NCBI GenBank assembly: GCA_026981635.1
Contig: JALSIF010000300.1
Coordinates: 1-9,032, forward strand
Length of the DNA: 9,032 nucleotides
DNA from: a bacterium
GTDB taxonomy: Bacteria; 4484-113; JALSIF01
Direction: 5' to 3'
Part shown: positions 1-7,092 of the stretch, piece by piece
Layout: every line of letters starts with the position of its first letter
Numbering within the stretch: the first letter of the stretch is position 1
The notes under the pieces: generated by a model
Told to the model about the DNA's origin: nothing
The model's database searches: none
What the model saw: the letters and a program-made list of their open reading frames with translations, nothing else
Position numbers and translations under genes: made by a program

Positions 1-581
1 TTCTTTACGATCCGCTCGGGCAGGCCCACAAAGTCGGCCATCTGCCACACCTGGGTCTTGTAGAGGTCGCCGATGGGGTTTACCGCGCTGGCGTTGTCCC
101 CAAAGTGGGTGGTATAGCCCAGCAGGGCCTCGCTCTTGTTGGATGTCCCTAGCACCAGTTCCCGGTGCTTGCGGGAGTGGTCGTAGAGCAGGATCATCCG
201 CATGCGGGCCATGATGTTGCCGTAGCGTTCCTTCTCCTCGCCCCCCTCGGGGTCAATCCCCACCGACCGGGCCAGGGCGTCCACCGCCTCGGTGATCTCA
301 ATCACCTCAAGCTTGAACCCCAGCTCCTCGGCTACCAGCTCGGCGTCGGTGCGGCTCTGGGGGCTGGAGACCCGGTGGGGCATAAAGAGCCCGGTTACCC
401 TGTCCCGTCCCAGCGCCCTCACCGCCAGGGCCGCCGCCAGGGCGCTGTCCACCCCGCCGGAAAGCCCCACCACCACCCGCTCAAAGCCGGGACCTCTGAC
501 TTCATCCTGGATGAAGCGGGTAAGCAGGCTGAGGCTAAGCTCGGGGTCCAGGCGGAGCTCCTCGGGAAGATTCAGGTCCAC
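1..581 (-). CDS. nadE: NAD+ synthetase (NH3-dependent type), 3' end cut by window edge
   Basis: Catalyses the last step of NAD+ synthesis: ATP-dependent amidation of nicotinic acid adenine dinucleotide, in the cytoplasm. 193 codons are visible. The N-type ATP pyrophosphatase P-loop SGGVDS lies at residues 41-46. The family signature GNIMARMRM, the motif GTSNKSEALLGY and NPIGDLYKTQVW follow in the expected order. The last visible residues (PERIVK) come just before the usual PxAGLWPGQTDE segment, so roughly a quarter of the protein is missing. Only about 35 residues precede the P-loop, so there is no N-terminal glutaminase domain and ammonia is the likely direct donor. The GTG at 579-581 is the only reasonable start. 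It sits 5 nt after the stop of the DUF1232 gene, which implies an operon. The nearest GGAGGAG is over 20 nt upstream, so translation probably depends on coupling or re-initiation. The identification is secure; the exact start is less so. Confidence 0.95.
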   Translation of the reverse strand, partial: MDLNLPEELRLDPELSLSLLTRFIQDEVRGPGFERVVVGLSGGVDSALAAALAVRALGRDRVTGLFMPHRVSSPQSRTDAELVAEELGFKLEVIEITEAVDALARSVGIDPEGGEEKERYGNIMARMRMILLYDHSRKHRELVLGTSNKSEALLGYTTHFGDNASAVNPIGDLYKTQVWQMADFVGLPERIVK

Positions 582-586
582 TTCGG

Positions 587-1069
587 TCAGGCCTGGCCGG
601 CCGCCTCCTCCTGCCCGCCGGCGGCCTCCTCTCCCTCCGGCGGGACCAGGCGGCTAAGCTTCCTGGAGAAGCGCTCCACCAGCCTGTCGCGGCTGCGCTC
701 AATGAGGGTCCAGAGCAGGGCAAAACTGGCCGACAGGGCGAGCACCGCCTCCTCCACCTCCTCGGCCAGCCGCTCAGGATCAAAGCCCGCCTCCCGGGCG
801 CACTCCCTTACCACCTCGGTGGGGGCAAGGCTGATGAAGCGCTCAATGGTAAGCAGAGCGAAGATCAGGTCGTCCACCAGTCCGATGCCGGTGAAGGGGT
901 CGGGGATGAGGTCCAGGGGAGAAAAGATGTAGGCGATGGCCGCAACCACGCTGAGCTTGAGCCAGCCGCTCACCTTGGGGTGGTTCATGAGCTGCCAGAA
1001 GAGGCTGAGGAAGGCGGGCAGCTTGGCCAGGTGGGCAAGGGCCCTGAGGCGTTCCTGCTTATCTGCCAT
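587..1069 (-). CDS. DUF1232 (YkvA-like) family protein
   Basis: A 160-residue protein of unknown function. The DUF1232 core spans about residues 38-70. A hydrophobic stretch (LKLSVVAAIAYIFS, 37-50) runs into the hallmark SPLDLIPD (50-57) and ends with GLVDD (63-67). A second hydrophobic segment at about 107-123 (EAVLALSASFALLWTLI) suggests membrane association. The basic helix at about 126-140 and the Glu/Ala/Gly-rich tail (144-160) look flexible. The family is widespread and poorly characterised; an envelope or membrane role is inference only. The ATG at 1067-1069 is used. No Shine-Dalgarno precedes it, but a TAAACT hexamer lies 10 nt upstream. It follows purF by 49 nt and precedes nadE by 5 nt, so it probably heads a DUF1232-nadE unit or is read through from purF. 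Confidence 0.85.
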   Translation of the reverse strand: MADKQERLRALAHLAKLPAFLSLFWQLMNHPKVSGWLKLSVVAAIAYIFSPLDLIPDPFTGIGLVDDLIFALLTIERFISLAPTEVVRECAREAGFDPERLAEEVEEAVLALSASFALLWTLIERSRDRLVERFSRKLSRLVPPEGEEAAGGQEEAAGQA

Positions 1070-1079
1070 CGCTGGGGCA

Positions 1080-1085
1080 AGTTTA
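1080..1085 (-). promoter_or_regulatory. Candidate -10 element (TAAACT) for DUF1232-nadE
   Basis: On the minus strand TAAACT ends 10 nt before the ATG of the DUF1232 gene, inside the 49-nt gap after purF. A second TANNNT (TAGACT, 1088-1093) lies 8 nt further upstream. No clear TTGACA-like -35 is visible. If used, the 5' leader would be only a few nucleotides, matching the other unit-leading genes here. The unit may instead be transcribed from purL-purF. Confidence 0.35.
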
Positions 1086-1118
1086 GCAGTCTATCTCGCC
1101 TGGGAGGGAAGCTTGCGG

Positions 1119-2618
1119 CTAGCCCGCTTCCTCTTCACCGGTGGCCACCGGGGCCCCCTGGCCGTTGTCGGCGGTGCGCTCCAGCATGAACTTGGAGAGG
1201 CTCAGCTGGCCGGGGATGGGGATGGGGTAGTTGCCGGTGAAGCAGGCCAGGCAGAACTCCTCCCGGGCGTGGCCGGTGGCCTTGACGATCCCCTCCAGGG
1301 AGAGGTAGCGAAGGGAATCGGCCCCCACCTCCCGCTCAATCTCCGCCAGATCCGCCCCGGCGGCGATGAGCTCCTCGTAGGTGCCGAAGTCAAAGCCGTA
1401 GAAGCAGGGGTGGCGGATGGGGGGGCTGGAGATGCGAAGGTGCACCTCCCTGGCTCCCGCATCCCGAAGCATCCTCACTAGCTGGTTGGAGGTGGAGCCG
1501 CGGACGATGGAATCGTCTATCACCACGATGCGCTTGCCCCCGATCACCTCGGGCATGGGGCTGAACTTGAGCCTGACCCCCTTCTCCCGAAGCTCCTGCT
1601 CCGGCTCAATGAAGGTGCGATACACATAGCGGTTCTTGATCAGGCCGTGCTCCAGGGGGAGGCCCGACTCCTGGGCAAAGCCGATGGCGGCGGGGGTTCC
1701 AGAATCGGGGATGGGGATAACCAGGTCGGCGTCGGCGGGCGACTCGCGGGCCAGCTGGCGCCCCATCCTCACCCTCACCGAGTAGGCGGTCTGGCCCATC
1801 ACCTCGCTGTCCGGGCGCAGGAAGTAGAACAGCTCAAACATGCAGAACTTGCTCTCCCCCTCGGCGGGGATGCGGAAGTCCTCCGTCCCCTCCTCACTGA
1901 GGCGAACGATGTGGCCCGGGGGAACCTCCCGGAGGAAGGTGGCCCCCACCAGCCCGAAGGCGCAGCTCTCGCTGGCACAGACATAGCGCTCCGCCCCGTC
2001 CAGGCTGGAGGACTCAAGCACCCCGAGGCTAAGGGGGCGGATGCCGTAGGGGTCGCGCACCGCATAGACCGCCTCGGTGGTGAGGATGACGAAGCAGTAG
2101 GCCCCCTTGACCCGGGGGAGCAGCCGCTGGAGGGCGGTGACCATGTCGTGGTGGCGAAGCTCAAGCTCCAGGAGCTTGCCGAAGACCCAGGTGTCGCTGG
2201 TGGACTTGAGCTCCACCCCGGCCGCCTTGAGCTCGTCGGAGAGCTCCGGGGTGTTTACCAGGTTGCCGTTGTGGGCGATGGCGAAGGGGCGCTTGGGGTC
2301 GCTGTCAAAGACGAAGGGCTGGGCGTTTTTGAGCACCGAGCTTCCGGTGGTGGAGTAGCGGGTGTGGCCGATGGCCGCCTTGCCCTTGAGAACCTGGATG
2401 TCCTCCTCGTTGAACCCCTGGGTGACCAGCCCCATCCGGCGGATGGCGGTCACCGTGTCGGAGGTGGCCACCGCGATGCCGGCCGACTCTTGGCCCCGGT
2501 GCTGGAGGGCAAACAGCCCGTAGAAGGTGAGCTTGGCCACCGTCCGCTCGGGGGCATAGACCCCAAACAGACCGCACTTCTCCCTCGCGGCGACCCAGTC
2601 GGAAAGCCTCACATCCAT
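1119..2618 (-). CDS. purF: Amidophosphoribosyltransferase, Fe-S cluster type
   Basis: Catalyses the committed step of purine synthesis: glutamine + PRPP give 5-phosphoribosylamine, in the cytoplasm. With the ATG at 2616-2618 the product is 499 residues. An N-terminal Ntn-hydrolase glutaminase domain begins at Cys15 (CGLFGVY) after a 14-residue propeptide that should be removed to expose the nucleophile. IGHTRYSTTG (83-92) and FAIAHNGNL (112-120) follow. The phosphoribosyltransferase domain carries the PRPP loop VVIDDSIVRGST (365-376). Cys259, Cys405, Cys456 and Cys459 match the four ligands of the [4Fe-4S] cluster in the Bacillus-type enzyme. The last ~25 residues are a low-complexity tail. 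This ATG was preferred over a GTG 19 codons upstream because it has GGGGGGAG at 7 nt spacing and a normal propeptide length. It overlaps the end of purL by 10 nt, so the two are probably translationally coupled. Confidence 0.97.
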   Translation of the reverse strand: MDVRLSDWVAAREKCGLFGVYAPERTVAKLTFYGLFALQHRGQESAGIAVATSDTVTAIRRMGLVTQGFNEEDIQVLKGKAAIGHTRYSTTGSSVLKNAQPFVFDSDPKRPFAIAHNGNLVNTPELSDELKAAGVELKSTSDTWVFGKLLELELRHHDMVTALQRLLPRVKGAYCFVILTTEAVYAVRDPYGIRPLSLGVLESSSLDGAERYVCASESCAFGLVGATFLREVPPGHIVRLSEEGTEDFRIPAEGESKFCMFELFYFLRPDSEVMGQTAYSVRVRMGRQLARESPADADLVIPIPDSGTPAAIGFAQESGLPLEHGLIKNRYVYRTFIEPEQELREKGVRLKFSPMPEVIGGKRIVVIDDSIVRGSTSNQLVRMLRDAGAREVHLRISSPPIRHPCFYGFDFGTYEELIAAGADLAEIEREVGADSLRYLSLEGIVKATGHAREEFCLACFTGNYPIPIPGQLSLSKFMLERTADNGQGAPVATGEEEAG

Positions 2619-4906
2619 CGCTCTACTCCCCCCCGGTGGAGAGCCGCCAGCTCCTCCACACTCATATCTATCCACTCCTGCCCGCTTTCCCCTCTAACTA
2701 TAAGCCGTCCTCCCCCGCTTCGTCCGATCCTCAGGCAGGCTACCCCATTATCCTCCGCCAGGGCGGAAAGCCTATCCGCCCCCTCGGCGGGCACCGCCAC
2801 CACCACCCGCTGGCCCGCCTCGGAGAAGAGCCGGGCGAAGGCCCCGGGCCCCTCCGGCAGGGTCACCTCGGCCCCGGTGGAGCCGGTGATACACATCTCG
2901 GCCAAGGTGACGGCCAGACCGCCGTCGCTTATGTCGTGGGCCGCTGCCATGAGGCCCTCCCGGTGGGCCCGGCTAAGAAGTTCCCTCAGCCTGCGGAAGG
3001 CCGGGTAGTCGGGTGGCTCCACCTCCCCCGCCCTGATCTCGGTGAGGTCAAAGGCGATCAGGCTTCCGTCCAGTCTCAGGTCGGAGGAGCCAAGCAGGAA
3101 GAGCTCAAGGCCCGGCCCGGGCAGGCCCATCCCCACTGCCCGGCTGACATCCTCCACCTTCCCCACCATGCCGATCACCGGAGTGGGGAGCACCTTGCCC
3201 AGGGGGCCCTCGTTGTAGAAGCTGACGTTGCCGCTCACCACCGGCACGCCTATCTCCCGCAGGGCCTCGCCCATCCCCTCCACCGCACGGGCGAAGCAGT
3301 CCATCACCTGGAGATCCTCGGGGCTGGCGAAGTTGAGGCAGTTGGTGATGGCCAGGGGCTCCGCCCCCACCGAGAGGAGATTCAGGGCCGCCTCCAGGAC
3401 CAGCTTGGCCGCACCACGGTGGGGGGAGAGGTAGACCCAGCGGGCGGTGCCGTCGGTGGTGAGGGCAAGGCCCACCCGCTCCCCCACCACCCGGATGACC
3501 GCCGCGTCTCCCCCCGGCCCGGCCACCGTGCCGATGCGCACCATGTGGTCATACTGGCGCCAGACGGGAAGCTTGGAGCCTACCGTGGGGTGGGCGAGGG
3601 CCTCCCTGAGGGCGGCGGCGGGGGAGCCGAAGCGCTTAGCCAGCGTTGCCTCCACCTCATCCCGGCAGAGGGGCTGGCCCGCCCCCGCGGGTCGGTAGGG
3701 CTCCCGCGGGCGGCAGTAGTCGGGGGTGTAGAGGGGAGCCTCCTCGGTAAGGAGCCCCACCGGCAGCTCCGCCACCACCTCCCCCCGGTGGAACACCCGA
3801 AGCACCGGCTCCTCAATCACCCTGCCCACCAGGGCGGCGTCCAGGTCCCACTTGCGAAAGACCCGAAGCACCTCCTCCTCGTTTCCCGCCCGCACGATGA
3901 TAAGCATCCGCTCCTGGCTTTCCGAGAGCATCATCTCGTAGGCGGAGAGCTCGGCGCTCCGCTTGGGCACCGCGTCAAGGTTGAGCTCCATGCCCACCCC
4001 GCCCCGGGCGGCGGTCTCGGCGGTGGAGCTGGTAAGTCCCGCCGCCCCCAGGTCCTGGATGCCCACCACCGCCGGGTGGCCGGCTAGCTCCAGGGTGGCC
4101 TCCAGCAGCAGCTTCTCCAGGAAGGGGTCGCCCACCTGCACCGCGGGCCGGTCCTCCTCGCTCCGCTCGGTTAGCTCGGCGCTGGCGAAGGTGGCCCCCT
4201 GCACCCCGTCGGGGCCGGTTCTTGCTCCCACCAGGAAGACCGGGTTGCCCACGCCGCTGGCCCGGGCGCGCACCATCCTCTCCTTCCTCACCAGCCCCAC
4301 GCACATGCAGTTCACTAGCGGGGTGGTGTTGTAGGCCGGGTCGGTCATCAGCTCCCCGCCCACCGTGGGGATGCCCACGCAGTTGCCGTAGTGGGCGATG
4401 CCCGCCACCACCCCGTGGAGCTGGTAGAGGTTTCTGCGCCTCACTTCCTCGTTCACCTTGCCCGGCCTGATTTCGCCAAAGCGCAGGCTGTCCAGGAGGG
4501 CGATGGGGCGGGCGCCCATGGCGAAGATGTCGCGGATGATCCCCCCGATGCCGGTGGCCGCCCCCTGGAAGGGCTCAATGGCGCTGGGGTGGTTGTGGCT
4601 CTCAATCTTGAACACCACCGCCAGCTCCTCGGTAAGCTCCACGATGCCCGCGTTCTCCCCCGGCCCCTGCAGCACCCAGGGGGCCTCGGTGGGAAGCTCC
4701 CGCAGGTAGAGGCGGCTTGACTTGTAGCCGCAGTGCTCCGACCAGAGGGCGCCGATCATCCCCAGCTCCACCAGGTTGGGCTTGCGGCCAAGGAGACCTA
4801 CCGCCCGCTCATACTCGTGGCGGGTAAGGCCCACCCGCCTCAGTAGCTCATCGTCTGGCGGATCGGGGACGAAGGTGTCGGGGATCCTCTCGCGCACCCT
4901 GGCCAC
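2609..4906 (-). CDS. purL: Phosphoribosylformylglycinamidine synthase, PurL subunit
   Basis: Synthetase subunit of FGAM synthase: FGAR + ATP + ammonia from glutamine give FGAM, in de novo purine synthesis. The 765 residues fit the small-PurL type (about 720-770), which works with separate PurQ and PurS subunits. The glutaminase domain of large PurL is absent. Visible motifs are WSEHC (55-59, His58), ESHNHPS (102-108), GAATGIGG (115-122), QDLGAAGLTSS (284-294), SESQERM (328-334), SGNVSFYNE (558-566) and AHDISDGG (656-663). These cover both AIRS-like halves. The GTG at 4904-4906 is chosen because the conserved N terminus begins soon after it. The 89 further in-frame codons upstream run into galE on the other strand, look non-protein-like and lie beyond a TATAAT 6 nt from the GTG. 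No SD is present. The 3' end overlaps purF by 10 nt. purS and purQ are not adjacent: upstream is divergent galE and downstream is purF, then the DUF1232 gene. Confidence 0.97.
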   Translation of the reverse strand: MARVRERIPDTFVPDPPDDELLRRVGLTRHEYERAVGLLGRKPNLVELGMIGALWSEHCGYKSSRLYLRELPTEAPWVLQGPGENAGIVELTEELAVVFKIESHNHPSAIEPFQGAATGIGGIIRDIFAMGARPIALLDSLRFGEIRPGKVNEEVRRRNLYQLHGVVAGIAHYGNCVGIPTVGGELMTDPAYNTTPLVNCMCVGLVRKERMVRARASGVGNPVFLVGARTGPDGVQGATFASAELTERSEEDRPAVQVGDPFLEKLLLEATLELAGHPAVVGIQDLGAAGLTSSTAETAARGGVGMELNLDAVPKRSAELSAYEMMLSESQERMLIIVRAGNEEEVLRVFRKWDLDAALVGRVIEEPVLRVFHRGEVVAELPVGLLTEEAPLYTPDYCRPREPYRPAGAGQPLCRDEVEATLAKRFGSPAAALREALAHPTVGSKLPVWRQYDHMVRIGTVAGPGGDAAVIRVVGERVGLALTTDGTARWVYLSPHRGAAKLVLEAALNLLSVGAEPLAITNCLNFASPEDLQVMDCFARAVEGMGEALREIGVPVVSGNVSFYNEGPLGKVLPTPVIGMVGKVEDVSRAVGMGLPGPGLELFLLGSSDLRLDGSLIAFDLTEIRAGEVEPPDYPAFRRLRELLSRAHREGLMAAAHDISDGGLAVTLAEMCITGSTGAEVTLPEGPGAFARLFSEAGQRVVVAVPAEGADRLSALAEDNGVACLRIGRSGGGRLIVRGESGQEWIDMSVEELAALHRGGVERWM
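2626..2633 (-). promoter_or_regulatory. Shine-Dalgarno of purF, deciding its start
   Basis: GGGGGGAG on the minus strand lies 7 nt before the ATG at 2618, inside the 3' end of purL. It supports this ATG over the in-frame GTG at 2675. It also shows that an internal operon gene uses an SD, unlike the first genes of units in this window. Confidence 0.7.
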
Positions 4907-4912
4907 GGGGCG

Positions 4913-4918
4913 ATTATA
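4913..4918 (-). promoter_or_regulatory. Candidate -10 element (TATAAT) of purL
   Basis: A perfect consensus TATAAT on the minus strand ends 6 nt before the purL GTG. Transcription would start at or within a base or two of the start codon, giving a leaderless purL-purF mRNA. No SD and no good -35 are visible in the 54-bp gap. A six-base AT-only motif in such GC-rich DNA is unlikely to be chance at this position. Confidence 0.6.
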
Positions 4919-4933
4919 TGGGCACGGAGACTG

Positions 4934-4946
4934 CCCCTTGGAGGGG
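4934..4946. promoter_or_regulatory. Inverted repeat between purL and galE promoters (candidate operator)
   Basis: CCCCT-TGG-AGGGG is a 13-bp inverted repeat midway in the purL/galE gap. It lies between the purL -10 (4913-4918) and the galE -10 (4948-4953). It is flanked by a direct repeat of AGACTG at 4928-4933 and 4949-4954, 21 bp apart, about two helical turns. The placement suits a regulator acting on both promoters, but the repeats are short and GC-rich. No known PurR box is recognised. Confidence 0.25.
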
Positions 4947-4947
4947 C

Positions 4948-4953
4948 TAGACT
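4948..4953 (+). promoter_or_regulatory. Candidate -10 element (TAGACT) of galE
   Basis: TAGACT fits the TANNNT pattern and ends 7 nt before the galE GTG. The transcript would begin at or beside the start codon. No SD is well placed (GAGGGG at 4941-4946 is 14 nt away and would not be transcribed). No clear -35 is visible. Confidence 0.45.
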
Positions 4954-4960
4954 GGGGCTG

Positions 4961-5941
4961 GTGAAGGTGGTGCTTACAGGGGGGGCCGGCTATGTGGGCA
5001 GTGTCGTCGCCCACCACCTGGCCGACCGGGGGATCACCCCGATTATCGTTGACGACCTGAGCCGGGGGCATCCCGAGCTGGTAGAGGGTTTTGAGCTTGT
5101 GCGGCTTGACCTCACCAGTGCCCCCCTGGAGGAGCTTGCCCAGGTGCTGGCGGGGGCGGCGGGGGTGCTCCACTTTGCCGGGCTCACCCTGGTGGGGGAG
5201 GACACAAGGCGCTGGCAGGACTACCTCAGGGTGAATGTGGAGGGGACCCTCAGGCTGCTTGCCGCCATGGAGCGGGCCGGGGTGGACTGCCTGGTCTACT
5301 CCTCAAGTGCGGCGGTCTACGGCGAGCCGGAGGCGGTGCCCATCCCCGAGGATGCCCCCGCCCTGCCGATAAATTTCTACGGCTACACCAAGCTGATGGC
5401 CGAGGTGGCCATTGAGGCCAGGGCGAGGGAAGGGAAGCTTCGGGCGGCAAGCCTGCGCTACTTCAACGCCTGCGGGGCCGACCCCAAACTTCGGGCGGGC
5501 GAGTGGCACGAGCCGGAGACCCACCTTATCCCCAACCTCATCCGCGCCGCCCTGGAGGGGAGGGAGGTGGCCGTCTTCGGCACCGACTACCCCACCCGCG
5601 ACGGCACCGCAGAGCGCGACTTCGTCCATGTTGCCGACCTGGCCGAGGCCCACCTTGCCGCCCTGAAAAGGCTTGTGGAAGGCGAGGCGGTGGGCGCCCT
5701 CAACCTGGGCAGCGGGCGGGGACATACCGTGCTTGAGGTGATCCGGGTGGTGGAGGAGGTGCTTGGGCGGCCGGTCCCCTGGCGGGCGGAGCCCCCCCGC
5801 CCCGGCGACCCACCCCGGCTGGTGGCAGACATCTCCCGGGCGGGGCGGGTGCTCTCCTATCGCCCCCGCCTCAGTCTGGCCCGGGCGGTGGAGGACGCCC
5901 TGGGTTGGGAGCAGCGCATGCGGGAGCGGGGCTGGCGCTAG
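4961..5941 (+). CDS. galE: UDP-glucose 4-epimerase (extended SDR family)
   Basis: Interconverts UDP-glucose and UDP-galactose, using tightly bound NAD+, in the cytoplasm. The 326 residues match the family (about 320-340). The Rossmann NAD motif TGGAGYVGS is at 6-14 and the acidic pair DD at 31-32. HFAG is at 71-74 and the SSS segment with VYGEP at 114-123. The catalytic YxxxK is Tyr140/Lys144 (YGYTK). RYFNACGAD (167-175), GTDYPTRDGTAERDFVHV (207-224) and RPGDPPRLVAD (280-290) are typical GalE C-terminal elements, making GalE more likely than other NDP-sugar epimerases. The GTG start at 4961 places the Rossmann strand immediately, as in the family. It is divergent from purL. Its TAG stop overlaps that of the convergent glycosyltransferase by 4 nt. 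With the neighbouring glycosyltransferases it probably supplies donor sugar for a glycan; substrate breadth (UDP-Glc or UDP-GlcNAc) cannot be read from sequence. Confidence 0.92.
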   Translation: MKVVLTGGAGYVGSVVAHHLADRGITPIIVDDLSRGHPELVEGFELVRLDLTSAPLEELAQVLAGAAGVLHFAGLTLVGEDTRRWQDYLRVNVEGTLRLLAAMERAGVDCLVYSSSAAVYGEPEAVPIPEDAPALPINFYGYTKLMAEVAIEARAREGKLRAASLRYFNACGADPKLRAGEWHEPETHLIPNLIRAALEGREVAVFGTDYPTRDGTAERDFVHVADLAEAHLAALKRLVEGEAVGALNLGSGRGHTVLEVIRVVEEVLGRPVPWRAEPPRPGDPPRLVADISRAGRVLSYRPRLSLARAVEDALGWEQRMRERGWR

Positions 5942-7092
5942 AGAGGGCTCGCCCCTGCGATCTTCGCCGCCTCCCGGTAGAGCTCCAGCAGGCGGGGGAT
6001 GATGCTTTCCGAGCTGTATTCCCTCCCCACCTCCTCCGCCTGCCTGCGGGCTACCTCCCGCCAGCGGGAAAGCTCCCCGAGCATCCCCTCCAGGGCACGG
6101 GCGATCCCCTCTGGGGTGGGCTCAGCGAGGATGCCCCGCTCGCCCTGGCGCAGGATCTCGGGCACCGCCCCCACCGCGCTGGCCACCACCGGTACCCCCA
6201 TCACCATCGCCTCCACCAGGGCGTTGGGGAAGCCCTCGGTGCGGGAGGCAAGCAGGAAGAGGTCGGCGAGGGAGAGAAGCTCATGGGGCCGCTCCACCCA
6301 GCCGAGCAGGCGTACCCGCTCCCCGAGCCCCAGCCTTCGGTGGAGCTCCTCCACCTCCTCCCGGCTGGGCCCGTCCCCCGCCAGAAGAAGAACGAGCTCG
6401 GGGTGGCGGGGGGCAAGCTCGGCCACGGCCCGCAGGGCCATGTCCTGCCCCTTCATGGGGAGGTGCAGGCGGGCCACCGACAGGGCCACCACCTGATCTG
6501 GAGATAACCCCAGCTCCTCCCTTCTCTGCCGGCGCTCCTCATCGTCCAGGGGAGGAGGGGGATCAAAGACCACCAGGTTGGGGAGGAGGCGAAACTTCCC
6601 CCTGGGGATGCGGGCCAGCCGGGACCAGTTGTCAATTCCCGCCTGGCAGTTGGCCAACATCAGGTGGGCAAATCGGGCCGCCGTTCCCACATTGAGGTAG
6701 ATGGAGCGGGGATAGGGGAGCCGGCCCGCCTCATCCATCAGGCCGCTGTTGAAGAGTGAGCCCACCAGCCCTGCCCGCCGCGGACGGGCGGCGGCCGCCC
6801 AGTAGAGGTCCTGCACCTGCCAGGCGTGGACCACCTGGGGAGAGAACTCCCTTAGCACCCGGCCTAGCTCCCGCAGGTGGCCCAGGTCCCACCGCCTGCG
6901 GCGGGGAATTTCCTCCAGCCTGACCTTTTTCACTCCGGCAAGCCTTGCCCGGATCTCCTCTGTCTGGGGCTGGCGGCAGGCGATGAGCAGCTCCTCAATC
7001 TCCCCCAGCCCGCTCAGGCCTAGGGCGGTGCGCAGGGCGCGCCGTTCGGTGCCGCCCCCGAATAGCTTGGTGATCACGAAGGCGACCCTCAC
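5938..7092 (-). CDS. GT4-family glycosyltransferase, second of a tandem pair
   Basis: A GT-B fold retaining glycosyltransferase, 384 residues from the GTG at 7090-7092. The N-terminal acceptor domain opens with VRVAFVITKLFGGGTERRAL, including the glycine-rich FGGGTE loop (11-16). The C-terminal donor domain has SVARLHLPMKGQ (205-216), AGDGP (238-242) and the EX7E motif Glu286/Glu294 within SRTEGFPNALVEA. GAVPEI (308-313) follows. There is no signal peptide; GT4 enzymes of this kind act on the cytoplasmic face of the membrane. The GTG is preferred over a TTG at 7137. It forms a GTGA overlap with the stop of the first glycosyltransferase, follows a strong purine-rich SD, and starts directly at the first β-strand. 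It is clearly similar to that upstream glycosyltransferase. The TAG stop lies inside CTAG shared with galE. Donor and acceptor are unknown; a surface polysaccharide is inferred from context. Confidence 0.88.
   Translation of the reverse strand: MRVAFVITKLFGGGTERRALRTALGLSGLGEIEELLIACRQPQTEEIRARLAGVKKVRLEEIPRRRRWDLGHLRELGRVLREFSPQVVHAWQVQDLYWAAAARPRRAGLVGSLFNSGLMDEAGRLPYPRSIYLNVGTAARFAHLMLANCQAGIDNWSRLARIPRGKFRLLPNLVVFDPPPPLDDEERRQRREELGLSPDQVVALSVARLHLPMKGQDMALRAVAELAPRHPELVLLLAGDGPSREEVEELHRRLGLGERVRLLGWVERPHELLSLADLFLLASRTEGFPNALVEAMVMGVPVVASAVGAVPEILRQGERGILAEPTPEGIARALEGMLGELSRWREVARRQAEEVGREYSSESIIPRLLELYREAAKIAGASPL
6221..6248. repeat. 28-bp exact direct repeat, copy 1 (in second glycosyltransferase)
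   Basis: Identical to 7393-7420. Both copies encode the conserved SRTEGFPNA region of the GT4 donor site. After one mismatch the next 5 bases also agree. It is coding sequence of paralogous genes, not a mobile repeat. Confidence 0.9.

Noticed and set aside
165-932. Plus-strand frame of 255 codons opposite nadE and the DUF1232 gene.
   Set aside because: It lies antisense to two supported genes and the translation looks like reversed coding bias (Ser/Arg/His/Pro-rich) with no domain.
1100-1130. Possible terminator hairpin after purF (GCGG...CCGC around the stop codon).
   Set aside because: The stem is only four pairs and no T-tract follows, so it does not resemble an intrinsic terminator.
2619-2675. 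A 19-codon upstream GTG start for purF.
   Set aside because: It would give an overlong Gly/Pro-rich propeptide; the ATG at 2618 has a good SD and normal spacing to the catalytic cysteine.
1647-4087. Long plus-strand open frames antisense to purF and purL (1647-3008 and 2636-4087, up to 483 codons).
   Set aside because: They are mirror frames created by strong third-position GC bias opposite two well-conserved genes. Their translations are low-complexity His/Gly/Pro-rich with no recognisable motif.
4907-5173. In-frame 89-codon upstream extension of purL.
   Set aside because: It runs antisense through galE, lies upstream of the TATAAT, and adds residues not typical of PurL N termini.
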